This document shows, one piece after another, positions 1-9,068 of a stretch of 64,000 nt of DNA; the first letter of the stretch is position 1; every line of letters starts with the position of its first letter. Position numbers and translations under genes: made by a program. The stretch comes from an uncultured Actinomycetes bacterium (GTDB taxonomy: Bacteria; Actinomycetota; Actinomycetes; Nanopelagicales; Nanopelagicaceae), in the NCBI GenBank assembly GCA_903895995.1, contig CAITVX010000013.1:1-64000 (forward strand), in the 5' to 3' direction. The notes under the pieces were generated by a model. The model searched no databases, was not told where the DNA came from, and saw nothing but the letters and a program-made list of their open reading frames with translations.

Positions 1-1122
1 AACCGCCTCTACAAAACTTTGAATATCGCCGGAGATAAATACTTCTCCCATACCTCTGCGACGGGTCTCCTCAGCGAGGAATTTCACATCGCTTGCAATG
101 ATCGGAATATCAGCATGGGCGTACTCGCTAAATTTTGTTGGGGTGGAGAGTTCATGGTTCACATGGTGTGTATTCATAATGAGTCCAATATCAGCAGTGC
201 GAAGGTATGAAGTTACTTCAGCATTTGCAACAAAACCCAAGACGTGGATCCGATCACGAACACCGAGTGATTCACCAACGCTTAAGAGTTCTTTGAGATG
301 CGCATTCTCCCCTGGTGCCATAATCGCAAGATGATGATCGGGTAAGAATGGAAGTGACTTAACAGAATCCATAATTCCACGTTGAGGTGCGACGCCTCCG
401 CTATAAACCATCAACGGAATATTCTCCGCGAGACCAATATCTTTGCGGATATCACTTGCATGGGGACGTGATGCGCCAAGAACTGGATCATTTCCAACAA
501 CGATTGGCAAGACAGGTAGTTTGTGATTGGCATGAAGCATCTCGGCGATCTTTGGACTCACCGTGACAACAGAGTCAATCTTTTGAATCGCACTTCTCTC
601 CATCGAGATGAGTGAACGACGTATCGCCTTCACGATATTTGCCTGGCCAGGTAAGAATTCATGGGCATCGTAGATGATCGGAACTTTTCGACCAGTTCTA
701 GACTGAATAAGTCTTTGGGCCGAGAGCGCCACCGGGAGGGCTGAGAAATCTTGAGCATGAAGAATTGTTGGCTCATACTCTGCAAGAGCTTGAGTCATTG
801 CTGTTCGTGCCTGGGTAATGGGAAGCAGAGTTACGGCAGCTGGTGATGGGATGAAATGGCCGAAGGAGATAATCCAGGCTTTTCTCGCGTAGTTGATATA
901 ACGAGAGATGATGCGAATACCTTTTGGGCGAGGAAAGCGAAATATATGAGCATTTCCTACATCGAAGTGATCAACAACATCTTTACCTGACCACCCAAAG
1001 ATAGAGACATCCCAACCTTTGTCAGACATATACCAAGCACCTTTAAGAACGCGTGAATCATTTAAGACCGCGTTGAGCACAATCATTGCAACACGTGGAT
1101 GTGACGTTGTGGGCTCTGACAT
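1..1122 (-). CDS. GT4-like glycosyltransferase, C-terminus cut off by the window edge
   Basis: The frame is open from an ATG at 1122 to the window edge, 374 codons with no stop, so the C-terminal end lies outside. An AAAGGA Shine-Dalgarno-like stretch lies just before the ATG. The fold reads as a GT-B glycosyltransferase: an N-terminal acceptor half (start near residue 11, HAQDFSALP at 122-130, YDAHEFLPG at 151-159, with a Ser-Pro pair at 189-190), then a donor-binding half with VYSGGVAPQRG at 239-249, VLGFV at 294-298 and the sugar-nucleotide motif TPTKFSEY at 327-334. The substrate cannot be told; envelope polysaccharide or glycolipid assembly is the usual role. It is the last visible member of the minus-strand run that starts at msrA, 46 bases after the preceding gene. 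Confidence 0.85.
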   Translation of the reverse strand, partial: MSEPTTSHPRVAMIVLNAVLNDSRVLKGAWYMSDKGWDVSIFGWSGKDVVDHFDVGNAHIFRFPRPKGIRIISRYINYARKAWIISFGHFIPSPAAVTLLPITQARTAMTQALAEYEPTILHAQDFSALPVALSAQRLIQSRTGRKVPIIYDAHEFLPGQANIVKAIRRSLISMERSAIQKIDSVVTVSPKIAEMLHANHKLPVLPIVVGNDPVLGASRPHASDIRKDIGLAENIPLMVYSGGVAPQRGIMDSVKSLPFLPDHHLAIMAPGENAHLKELLSVGESLGVRDRIHVLGFVANAEVTSYLRTADIGLIMNTHHVNHELSTPTKFSEYAHADIPIIASDVKFLAEETRRRGMGEVFISGDIQSFVEAV

Positions 1123-1168
1123 GGGAATCCTTTCTACCGGAAAAATCTATGTGAAAGTCTCTGATTTT

Positions 1169-1558
1169 TTAAAGAGGTAGTGCGACAACAATTGCTGTAA
1201 GAAGAGCTGCTAGTCCAACCGCTTGAAAGAGAATGGAGAGTGCAGTCTTGCGATCCCGTGCTCGATCTTCAGGTGATGCAACGCGCGCAATATCCCTGGA
1301 TCGACCAAAGTTAAAAGTTCCCATAAATCCAAAAGCTAAACAGAATCTCCTGCGGGATTGAACAAATCCAACGCTAAAGACGAGCAGTGGGAGAAAGATG
1401 CTTATGCGTGAAAGATGTGAAGTATGGAGATGACTGAAGGAGAGAATGCTCGCAGTTGAAAGAAAGAGTCCAAATACTGCAACAGTTTGGCGCTTTCTGA
1501 TCTCTGACTTACCAATGTTGCATTGGCCAGGGATGTATTTGATCTCTCCTGAACTCAC
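1169..1558 (-). CDS. Small multi-pass membrane protein, unknown function
   Basis: This 129-residue protein starts with GTG at 1558. That G is also the last base of the stop codon of the 48-residue gene before it (TAGTG), so translation is probably coupled. Hydrophobic stretches lie around residues 24-42, 52-66, 76-86 and 105-129, giving three or four membrane segments. Between them is a conserved-looking loop RRRFCLAFGFMGTFNFG (about 69-85) and a charged stretch with ARVASPEDRARDRK. I do not recognise the family. The position between a methionine-biosynthesis gene and a glycosyltransferase says little about function. Confidence 0.7.
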   Translation of the reverse strand: MSSGEIKYIPGQCNIGKSEIRKRQTVAVFGLFLSTASILSFSHLHTSHLSRISIFLPLLVFSVGFVQSRRRFCLAFGFMGTFNFGRSRDIARVASPEDRARDRKTALSILFQAVGLAALLTAIVVALPL

Positions 1559-1704
1559 TAGAGAGAGTGCTCCTCTTCTTCAGCAAAGATCTCATAATCA
1601 TCGTCGCCATTGCGATCAAGCCATTCAAATGCGGTCTTTAAGAGGCCAAAAATTGCTGCAAGAAGGGCGAATAACCCGAAGAGTCTGCGTAGCGCCTTAA
1701 ACAT
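1558..1704 (-). CDS. 48-residue membrane-anchored small protein
   Basis: A 48-codon frame runs from ATG at 1704 to TAG at 1558-1560. The peptide starts MFKALRRLFG, continues with a hydrophobic segment (about residues 9-25: FGLFALLAAIFGLLKTA) and ends in a strongly acidic tail (NGDDDYEIFAEEEEHSL). It therefore looks like a single-pass protein with a basic N-terminus and an acidic soluble tail. It starts 18 bases after the metB stop, and its stop shares a base with the GTG start of the next gene. No clear Shine-Dalgarno sequence is seen, so it may rely on coupling to metB. Function unknown. Confidence 0.65.
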   Translation of the reverse strand: MFKALRRLFGLFALLAAIFGLLKTAFEWLDRNGDDDYEIFAEEEEHSL

Positions 1705-1722
1705 AGGGGAAATCTAACACTC

Positions 1723-2886
1723 TTAACGGAGCGCTTGCTCAATATCGACCCAGAGGTCTTCAACATTTTCAATTCCGACTGAGAGGCGAATCAGGCTCTC
1801 AGAAATATGCTCGCTCTCCCCCTGCCAGCGGTGGCGACGTTCCCACAAAGTCTCAACTCCACCCAGGGACGTTGCATGAACAATTAACTTCGATGCCGCG
1901 CATACGCGCTCAGCTTCGACAGCTCCAGCCTTGACCTCGAAGGAGATGATTGCCCCAAAGCCCTTCATAAATGATGCAGCGCGAGCGTGGTGCGGATCAG
2001 AAGGAAGTCCTGGATAGCGAACTGATTGAACAGCAGGATGCTTGCTCAAGCGAGTAGCAAGTTCGAGCGCATTCTTCTGTGCCCTTTCAAGGCGAACATC
2101 AAGGGTGCGCAATCCGCGAAGTGCGAGCCAGACTTCCATCGAACCAGGAATTGCCCCACCTTGTTTGCGTTCGAGCTCTAAGCGCGCAAAGAGATCGGGA
2201 TCGTTCATGGAGAGAGATCCCATAATCAGATCACTATGTCCTGCAATATATTTTGTCACTGAGTTCATTGAAATATCTGCACCCATAGAAAGTGGTTGCT
2301 GGATTAAACCAGTTGCAAATGTGTTATCGACACCAACACGCAACCCAAGAGCTTTCGCAGCCGGAATGATTTTCGGAAGGTCGGCGACTTCAAGTGCAGG
2401 GTTAGTTGGAGATTCAAGCCATAAGAAATTTGCACCCTTGAGAGCGGCGAGAACTTCATCTGTATCTGCGATATTGACATATCGAACGTCACAATTTCTC
2501 TCAGACTCTAATCGTTTGAGCCAATACATGGTGCCGGTATATCCATTGCGGGAAGCAACGATGGTGGACTTTGCAGGTAGTAGTGCAAAGACTGCTGCAA
2601 TCGAAGCTAACCCCGATGAGAAGAGAAGTGTCTTTCCACCTTCAAGCCCGCTGATCGCACTCTCGAGAGCTGTCCATGTCTCATTGCCAGATCGGCCATA
2701 ACCAATTCCATTGGGAGCGACATAGGTTGATGTAAGTGAGATTGAAGGATTAACGGATGCATCTGGAGTTCGCTCTGGTCGCCCTGCGGCAACGATCAAC
2801 GAATCTGGCTTAAGTCCTTCGGAGAGTTCGTGGAGATTCGACGGGTTCTTTGGGCCACCCGAGCTCTTTCCATCTGCCTTGCTCAT
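1723..2886 (-). CDS. metB: Trans-sulfuration PLP enzyme, probable cystathionine gamma-synthase
   Basis: This 387-residue protein belongs to the Cys/Met metabolism PLP-dependent family. The PLP-binding lysine is K212 in NSVTKYIAGHSD; other family landmarks are the FSSGLASI stretch near 89-96, LESPTNPALE near 157-166 and DNTFATG at 187-193. The family joins an activated homoserine to cysteine (gamma-synthase) or breaks cystathionine (gamma-lyase); these cannot be separated safely from sequence alone. A patB/malY-type beta-lyase immediately upstream, overlapping by four bases (ATGA), favours the biosynthetic MetB role, with the pair converting cysteine to homocysteine. The first 25 residues are a non-conserved polar tail. 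Confidence 0.85.
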   Translation of the reverse strand: MSKADGKSSGGPKNPSNLHELSEGLKPDSLIVAAGRPERTPDASVNPSISLTSTYVAPNGIGYGRSGNETWTALESAISGLEGGKTLLFSSGLASIAAVFALLPAKSTIVASRNGYTGTMYWLKRLESERNCDVRYVNIADTDEVLAALKGANFLWLESPTNPALEVADLPKIIPAAKALGLRVGVDNTFATGLIQQPLSMGADISMNSVTKYIAGHSDLIMGSLSMNDPDLFARLELERKQGGAIPGSMEVWLALRGLRTLDVRLERAQKNALELATRLSKHPAVQSVRYPGLPSDPHHARAASFMKGFGAIISFEVKAGAVEAERVCAASKLIVHATSLGGVETLWERRHRWQGESEHISESLIRLSVGIENVEDLWVDIEQALR

Positions 2887-4058
2887 CCGAGAAGCCTACC
2901 GATACGTGTGACCGCCTCTTCAATATTTGATTCACTCGTTCCGAAGTTGAGGCGGACAAATTGTGTGTGGCTGGCGCAGAAGGCGGCACCACTATTGAAT
3001 GCGACCTTGGCTTCCTCGAGAAGCCTCTGAAATGGATCTTGGCCTAACTCCAGCGAGGTGAGATCTAGCCATGCCAGGTAACTAAAGTCAGGAATGCGAT
3101 ATCCAACCTGCGGAAGCTTCTCATCGAGAATGCGCTTTAAGAAGTGGCGATTGTTATCGTTTGTTTCAACGGCTTGATCAAGCCACGCTGTCGACTGATA
3201 GGCGATAGTGCCTGCTGCTGCACCAAAGAGTGATGACCGCCAACGGACTGCAGGTGGCATCGATAGCGCTACCTCACGCCACTTGGGTGACGCTGTAACT
3301 ATTTGCGCACACTTGAGCCCTGCAAGGTTCCAAGATTTGCTCGCTGATGTCACACAGATTCCTACCTCGCGCGCAGTATCGCTCACGCTCAAAAATGGTA
3401 CAAAGGTATGTTCCTTGTAAGTCAATGGAGCATGAATCTCATCGCTAAAGATTGCAACGCCATATTGTGCGGCTAACTCTGCTAGTTGACTCAACTCTTC
3501 GCGAGAGAAGATAGTGCCCACGGGATTGGCAGGGTTGCAGAGGAAATGTAATTTTGCTCCACCTTTATAAGCAGATTCAATGGCATCAAAATCAAGTGTG
3601 TAGCGCAACCCATCTCGCTTCAAGGGTGCATCAACTCGGCGACATCGCAATTCATCGATCCAATTACCGATGTTGTGATAAACCGGAGTGTTATACACAA
3701 TTCCATCGCCGGGCTTTACGATCATTCGAGCCATCTCGATCATTCCGACGCCAACATCGGTTGCGGTGAAGACAGATTCAGTATCAATCTCCCAATTCCA
3801 TCGAGCCTTCGCAAATCCAGCCATCGAGAGAGCAAGCTCTGGCATCGGCCCGAGATATCCTGTATCCGAACCTGCAATCATCGAAGCCAACTTTTCGCGA
3901 ATAGGGAGTGCGATCTCGTAATCCATCTCAGCAACGTGCATAGGAAGTACTTCAGCAGGAAATTCACGCCACTTAGTACTTGTGCGTCGGTGCAGATATT
4001 CGAGGGAGCCGACAGTGAGCAGCGCGTTAGTGCGGGTCAGATTCTCTGAACTCATCAT
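2883..4058 (-). CDS. patB: PatB/MalY-family cystathionine beta-lyase (PLP aminotransferase fold)
   Basis: This 391-residue fold-type I PLP enzyme is of the MalY/PatB class. Visible landmarks are the N-terminal KWREFP and MHVAEMDY (29-47), the GYLGP loop (68-72), CNPANPVGT (174-182), SDEIHAPL (205-212) and the PLP lysine K241 in SASKSWNLAGLKC. Enzymes of this class cleave cystathionine to homocysteine, pyruvate and ammonia; some also act as cysteine desulfhydrases. It overlaps terC by four bases upstream and metB by four bases downstream, so the three are almost certainly one transcript. A regulatory role like that of E. coli MalY cannot be judged here. Confidence 0.85.
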   Translation of the reverse strand: MMSSENLTRTNALLTVGSLEYLHRRTSTKWREFPAEVLPMHVAEMDYEIALPIREKLASMIAGSDTGYLGPMPELALSMAGFAKARWNWEIDTESVFTATDVGVGMIEMARMIVKPGDGIVYNTPVYHNIGNWIDELRCRRVDAPLKRDGLRYTLDFDAIESAYKGGAKLHFLCNPANPVGTIFSREELSQLAELAAQYGVAIFSDEIHAPLTYKEHTFVPFLSVSDTAREVGICVTSASKSWNLAGLKCAQIVTASPKWREVALSMPPAVRWRSSLFGAAAGTIAYQSTAWLDQAVETNDNNRHFLKRILDEKLPQVGYRIPDFSYLAWLDLTSLELGQDPFQRLLEEAKVAFNSGAAFCASHTQFVRLNFGTSESNIEEAVTRIGRLLG

Positions 4059-4996
4059 GGCTCAATTCTCCTACTTTTAACGAGGCTTAACATCGCCGTA
4101 GTGAAGAGAGTTCCAAGGATTACTCCAAGGCTTACACCTAGGGAGATTTCTGGGACGTTAATGCCCAGGACGTGTGGGTGGCCGGTCGCAATCGCAGCCT
4201 CAAAGATGAGCTTCACACCAATGAAGGCGAGGATGATCGAGAGCCCCTCCGTGAGGTAGATCAATCGTGCCATCAAGCCCCCGATCAAGAAGTAGAGCTG
4301 ACGCAGCCCCATGAGAGCGAAGACATTTGCAGTGACAATGACATAGGGATTGCGGGTTAATCCAAAGATCGCGGGAATCGAGTCAAAGGCGAAGAGGACA
4401 TTGGTCAGCGCAATCGCCGTTAAGGCGAGAACAAAGATGGAAACCCCACGCTTTCTTAGCGCCGCAATTGCACGTCCTTCATGCCACTCATCCTCATCGC
4501 TCTCGCGGAAGAGTTGAAAGGCGGTGTAGATCAGGAAGGCTCCAAAGAGGAAGAAGACTCCCTCAAAGCGATTGACGATCGCCGATCCCGCAGCAATAAA
4601 GACTCCTCGCAGAAAGAGCGATGAAACTATTCCAACTAGTAGAACTAACTCCTCTTTCTCTTTAGCAACCTTCATGCGAGATAGGATCAAGATGAAGATG
4701 AAGAGGTTATCGAAAGAAAGTGAATATTCTGTAATCCAACCGGCGAAGAATTCTGTTCTGGCTTGTTCTGTCGCCCATACTCCAAGCATCGATCCAAATG
4801 TGATTGCTAAAGCAATATAGATAAGAACCCACGTTGTAGCTTTCTTGAGTGTTGTCTCCTTGTGGCGATCTTTATATGCAATAAAGAAATCAAAGGCGAG
4901 AAAGATTGCTAAGCCAATGCAGGTGAGCGCCCATGCAAGAGAACTCACTGGTGCGCTCGTAGGAGCAAGAGAGTGAGCAAGGAAGTGCATCGTCAC
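4055..4996 (-). CDS. TerC-family integral membrane protein
   Basis: This 313-residue protein has about nine hydrophobic segments and the two acidic signature motifs of the TerC family, SLSFDNLFIF (about 93-102) and FAFDSIPAIF (about 203-212). These carry the conserved membrane aspartates thought to handle divalent metals. TerC/Alx proteins are linked to manganese export and to metalation of secreted proteins; the tellurite name is historical. It starts 13 bases after the msrA stop and overlaps patB by four bases. I see no yybP-ykoY riboswitch before it; the upstream sequence is msrA coding sequence. Confidence 0.9.
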   Translation of the reverse strand: MTMHFLAHSLAPTSAPVSSLAWALTCIGLAIFLAFDFFIAYKDRHKETTLKKATTWVLIYIALAITFGSMLGVWATEQARTEFFAGWITEYSLSFDNLFIFILILSRMKVAKEKEELVLLVGIVSSLFLRGVFIAAGSAIVNRFEGVFFLFGAFLIYTAFQLFRESDEDEWHEGRAIAALRKRGVSIFVLALTAIALTNVLFAFDSIPAIFGLTRNPYVIVTANVFALMGLRQLYFLIGGLMARLIYLTEGLSIILAFIGVKLIFEAAIATGHPHVLGINVPEISLGVSLGVILGTLFTTAMLSLVKSRRIEP

Positions 4997-5009
4997 TAAG
5001 AGAATCCCC

Positions 5010-5579
5010 TTACTTCACAAGTGTTGGGAAGAGAACCCCAGTCGATGAGTGACAGTCATAACCATTGGGATTCTTCTCAAGATACCTTTGGTGATAATCC
5101 TCAGCGAGCCAATATGTGTGAGGAGTTGCATCGTCAATCTCAGAGACAATCGCACCAATACCTTCTGCTGTGAGTGCGCTCTGATAGATCTCTTTACTTG
5201 CGAGCGCATCCTGCATCTGTTCTGGCGATGTTGTAAAAATTGCGCTCCGATATTGCGTGCCGATATCTCCACCTTGTTGGTTGAGCGATGTTGGATCATG
5301 CATCACCCAGAACTCTTCAAGGAGTCGGTTGTAGGTGATCTTCGATGGATCAAAGTGAACAGCTACGGTCTCGGCATGACCAGTAACTCCGGTACATACC
5401 TGCTCATAGGAAGGAGAGGGGCGCACTCCTCCCATGTAACCGACCGATGTTGATTCAACTCCTGAGAGTTTCCAGAATCTGCGCTCGGCTCCCCAGAAAC
5501 AGCCTGTTGCAAAGTAGGCGGTCTCGATCGAGTTATTGCGATCATTGGATTGAGTAGATTCGCTAGAAGAAGTGCTCAT
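5010..5579 (-). CDS. msrA: Peptide methionine sulfoxide reductase MsrA
   Basis: This 189-residue protein reduces methionine-S-sulfoxide in proteins and free methionine. The catalytic cysteine is C27 in ATGCFWGAERRFW. The family regions VGYMGG, GHAETVAVHFDP, WVMHDPTSLNQQGGDIGTQYRSAIF and YHQRYLEKNP follow in order. The C-terminal YDCHSSTG supplies a second cysteine that could act in recycling. The first 18 residues are a Ser-rich tail. It is the first gene of the minus-strand run leading to terC and the methionine genes. An AAGAAT hexamer 6 bases before the ATG is a weak -10 candidate. Confidence 0.95.
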   Translation of the reverse strand: MSTSSSESTQSNDRNNSIETAYFATGCFWGAERRFWKLSGVESTSVGYMGGVRPSPSYEQVCTGVTGHAETVAVHFDPSKITYNRLLEEFWVMHDPTSLNQQGGDIGTQYRSAIFTTSPEQMQDALASKEIYQSALTAEGIGAIVSEIDDATPHTYWLAEDYHQRYLEKNPNGYDCHSSTGVLFPTLVK

Positions 5580-5634
5580 GCTCTAATTCTTGCACTGATA
5601 CCCTTGATCTCACGAAAGACTCTTCACGACCCGA

Positions 5635-5706
5635 GCCCCCGTAGCTCAGGGGATAGAGCACCGCCCTCCGGAGGCGGGGGCACAGGTTCGATTCCTGTCG
5701 GGGGCA
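5635..5706 (+). tRNA. tRNA-Arg (anticodon CCG)
   Basis: The cloverleaf closes by eye: acceptor GCCCCCG (5635-5641) with CGGGGGC (5699-5705), D stem GCTC/GAGC, anticodon stem CCGCC/GGCGG around loop CTCCGGA with anticodon CCG (5668-5670), and T stem ACAGG/CCTGT around TTCGATT. The discriminator is A at 5706. CCA is not encoded: the genome continues CCT. It lies alone between msrA (divergent) and whiB1. Confidence 0.96.
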
Positions 5707-5783
5707 CCTTGGTGACTATGGGCACGCTTCTTCCCCCGCGACCAACCAACCGCTACCCCTCTATCTTCAAATAATGAGCAATG

Positions 5784-5823
5784 TCTCAGTAAATATCCTT
5801 GTTATGAGAGGTTCTCACTGAGA
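5784..5823 (+). promoter_or_regulatory. Inverted repeat in the whiB1 upstream region
   Basis: TCTCAGT (5784-5790) and ACTGAGA (5817-5823) form a 7-bp inverted repeat with a 26-base spacer, about 75 bases before the preferred whiB1 start. A second, imperfect palindrome GAGAGGTTCTC sits in the spacer. This could be an operator or an RNA hairpin in the leader. No matching regulator can be named. Confidence 0.3.
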
Positions 5824-5896
5824 GAATATGCATCTGCAGGTCGTAGAAGAACTTTCTTCGACCCAAACTTCCCCAAATAAAAGGAGCTCAACGCGC

Positions 5897-6166
5897 ATGG
5901 ATTGGCGACACGAATCGGCTTGCCGGGAAGAAGACCCTGAGCTCTTCTTCCCTATCGGAAATACTGGACCCGCCCTCGCTCAGATCGAAGAGGCGAAGAA
6001 GGTCTGCAATCGCTGCCTTGTAAAAGATGCTTGTTTGGCATGGGCTCTTGAATCCGGTCAGGATGCTGGAGTTTGGGGCGGTCTCTCAGAAGATGAGCGC
6101 CGCGCTATGAAGCGTCGTGCAGCACGTAACCGCGCGCGAATGATGGAGCAGCAACAGAGTTTTTAG
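5897..6166 (+). CDS. whiB1: WhiB1-like iron-sulfur transcription regulator
   Basis: I place the start at ATG 5897 (89 residues, MDWRHESAC) rather than the longer frame from 5828. AAAAGGAG lies 10 bases upstream, and mycobacterial WhiB1 also begins MDWRH. The four cluster-binding cysteines are C9, C37, C40 and C46, followed by the GVWGG turn and a basic C-terminal tail (RRAMKRRAARNRARM). Wbl proteins hold a 4Fe-4S cluster and bind the principal sigma factor; WhiB1 is an essential nitric oxide-responsive regulator in mycobacteria. Unlike many genes here it has a long leader and a strong Shine-Dalgarno sequence, with an inverted repeat around 5784-5823. Confidence 0.93.
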   Translation: MDWRHESACREEDPELFFPIGNTGPALAQIEEAKKVCNRCLVKDACLAWALESGQDAGVWGGLSEDERRAMKRRAARNRARMMEQQQSF

Positions 6167-6222
6167 TTTTTTCTTCGCACTGCGAAGATTTACTCCAACT
6201 TCAATTCAACGTTACTCCAGTG

Positions 6223-7584
<1,362 letters not shown>

Positions 7585-7681
7585 CTAACGGTTGGAGGGC
7601 GCTCGATACTCTCAGTAAATATTGAGGTAAAAAGGCGAGAAAACTGGTGACTGCTCTGGGGATCTCGCTTACCCTTCTGAA

Positions 7682-8455
7682 ATGAAACTTACTTCTACCC
7701 GTTCGCGGGTCATGAGCGCTACGGCGATTGTGGCTATGGCTCTCTCCATCTTTAGCTTCAGCGCAAGTGCGCAGGCTGCGACAAAGGCAACCCCGAAGGC
7801 CGCCCCTGCTGCTACTGCAAAAGTAGGTGCTCCCTGCACAACAGCTGGTGCGACGACAACGGTTGCAGGTAAAACTCTCTCCTGTGTCAAAGCGCTCACC
7901 GGGAAACTCGCATGGAGCGCCGCGAGTGCAGCTCCCGCACTTCCCGGTGGTCGCGGTGAAGGTGCTGCCTCCGATCCAGCATTTGCTGCAGCGATGACAA
8001 AGTACAACGCATGTCTTAAAGCCCAAGGAGTGACAATCCCAGCATTTGGTGGGGGTCGCGGATTTGGTCGCAATCGTGGCGGAGCAAATGGTGCTCCGGC
8101 TGGAGCACCAACGGGCGCACCGAACGCAGCAAAAACTCCAGCACCGCGTCCAACTCTCTCCGCAAAACAACAAGCGGCGATGAGTAAATGTGCATCACTA
8201 CGTCCATCATTTGGTGGGGGTCGTGGCTTTGGTGGACCAGGTGCAGGTGGACCAGGACCAGGTGCAGGTGGACCAGGTGCAGGTGGACCAGGAGTCGCAA
8301 ATAATCCAGCAAATGTCACTGCATATATTGCATGCCTGAATACAAATGGCGTGAATGTATCGGCGCTAGCAGATATACAAGGATTAGATCGCGAATCTCC
8401 AAAAATTGCAGCAGCGCTAGCAGCCTGCCGCAGTAAGAGAGTCGCTGGAAACTAG
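7682..8455 (+). CDS. Secreted Gly/Pro/Ala-rich protein with paired-Cys modules
   Basis: The 257-residue product starts with a Sec signal peptide (basic MKLTSTRSR, a hydrophobic stretch at about 12-28, likely cut after SAQA). A module near residues 35-70 holds two cysteines (VGAPCTTAG, KTLSCVKAL). Two later modules carry YxACLxxxGV (YNACLKAQGV and YIACLNTNGV), each followed by a further cysteine (AAMSKCASLRP, AALAACRSK). Between them are FGGGRGFG twice and a collagen-like GAGGPGP tandem region encoded by 8229-8291. Function unknown; similar C-x-GV patterns occur in actinobacterial secreted and lipoproteins. A TACCCT hexamer (7670-7675) lies 6 bases before the ATG. An intrinsic terminator follows. 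Confidence 0.8.
   Translation: MKLTSTRSRVMSATAIVAMALSIFSFSASAQAATKATPKAAPAATAKVGAPCTTAGATTTVAGKTLSCVKALTGKLAWSAASAAPALPGGRGEGAASDPAFAAAMTKYNACLKAQGVTIPAFGGGRGFGRNRGGANGAPAGAPTGAPNAAKTPAPRPTLSAKQQAAMSKCASLRPSFGGGRGFGGPGAGGPGPGAGGPGAGGPGVANNPANVTAYIACLNTNGVNVSALADIQGLDRESPKIAAALAACRSKRVAGN
8229..8291 (+). repeat. Short tandem repeat coding GAGGPG units
   Basis: The units GGTGCAGGTGGACCA and GGACCA recur several times between 8229 and 8291, inside the secreted-protein gene. They encode alternating Gly-Ala-Gly-Gly-Pro. Such a tract can change length by slippage in whole codon units, so strain-to-strain length variation is expected. Confidence 0.8.
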
Positions 8456-8481
8456 AACCATCTCACAACGAGTACCCGAAG

Positions 8482-8530
8482 AACCTACTTCGTAAAGTGG
8501 ATTGCATCCATTCGGCGGAGTAGGTTTTTT
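8482..8530 (+). terminator. Intrinsic terminator after the secreted-protein gene
   Basis: AACCTACTTCG (8482-8492) pairs with CGGAGTAGGTT (8516-8526) with one mismatch, and the right arm runs into a T tract (8525-8530). The loop holds a small inner hairpin, GGAT/ATCC. The element overlaps the last codons of the convergent gene at 8485-8925, so both genes share this DNA. Confidence 0.75.
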
Positions 8531-8925
8531 ATATCCTCGCCAACTTCACTCTCACAATAATCAATACTCCACTGTTGCTCATCATGTTGAGCAAAAAATC
8601 TCTCGGCCGCGATCATTGAAGATTTTTGATCCCCGCGAAGCAGTATCCAGAAACCAAACTCCGAGATTCGCCCACATTGATCACCGGTACGAAGCAACGA
8701 TGCAGTGCTGGCTGCGAAGAGAATCAATGAGTCCTCAACCCCACTGCGGGTTGGATCTGCGAGTCGAATCGATATCAACGTGATGATGCGTCCTTCACGA
8801 TTGGCCATACTCAACTCAGCCCCGAGAATCTCAAGAAATCTTGCAGGAGCGAGTGCACCGGTCAGCTGATCTCTGACTCCATCACTGGTCAGCTCAATGC
8901 GACCAATCTGATCAGATTTACTCAT
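8485..8925 (-). CDS. Degenerate GGDEF-domain protein, probably not a cyclase
   Basis: The 146-residue protein follows the layout of a GGDEF domain from about residue 17: DQLTGALAPARFLEILGAEL (the D-LTG-R-F start), a central ITLISIRLAD strand, LRTGDQCGRISEFGFWILLRGD in place of the R-GD-GR-GGDEF-LL region, and a final helix. The active-site GG(D/E)EF is replaced by ISEFG, so the catalytic and metal-binding residues are lost and diguanylate cyclase activity is unlikely. It may bind a nucleotide or a partner, or be a decaying remnant, although the frame is intact. A TACGAT hexamer (8932-8937) sits 6 bases before the ATG, predicting a leaderless mRNA. Confidence 0.65.
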   Translation of the reverse strand: MSKSDQIGRIELTSDGVRDQLTGALAPARFLEILGAELSMANREGRIITLISIRLADPTRSGVEDSLILFAASTASLLRTGDQCGRISEFGFWILLRGDQKSSMIAAERFFAQHDEQQWSIDYCESEVGEDIKNLLRRMDAIHFTK

Positions 8926-9068
8926 CTGGCGATCGTAAGAGTTTGGGCGCTAAAAAGGAATCTCTTCTAGAATGTGATCTACACTCAATCCAGTTACAGA
9001 TCGTGAAAGCTCCGCGAAGAGCGGGGAAACCCTGCTCACAAGGATTTGGATGGAAAGGTGATGAGTCA

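Noticed and set aside
2042-2701. 219-codon plus-strand frame inside metB
   Set aside because: Antisense shadow of a clearly recognised PLP enzyme; no motifs or start signals.
4997-5009. yybP-ykoY manganese riboswitch before terC
   Set aside because: Only 13 bases separate msrA and terC, and the upstream DNA is msrA coding sequence.
5550-5774. Frame covering the tRNA-Arg
   Set aside because: It reads through a complete tRNA cloverleaf.
5828-5896. Longer N-terminus for WhiB1
   Set aside because: The strong Shine-Dalgarno sequence and the family start MDWRH point to ATG 5897.
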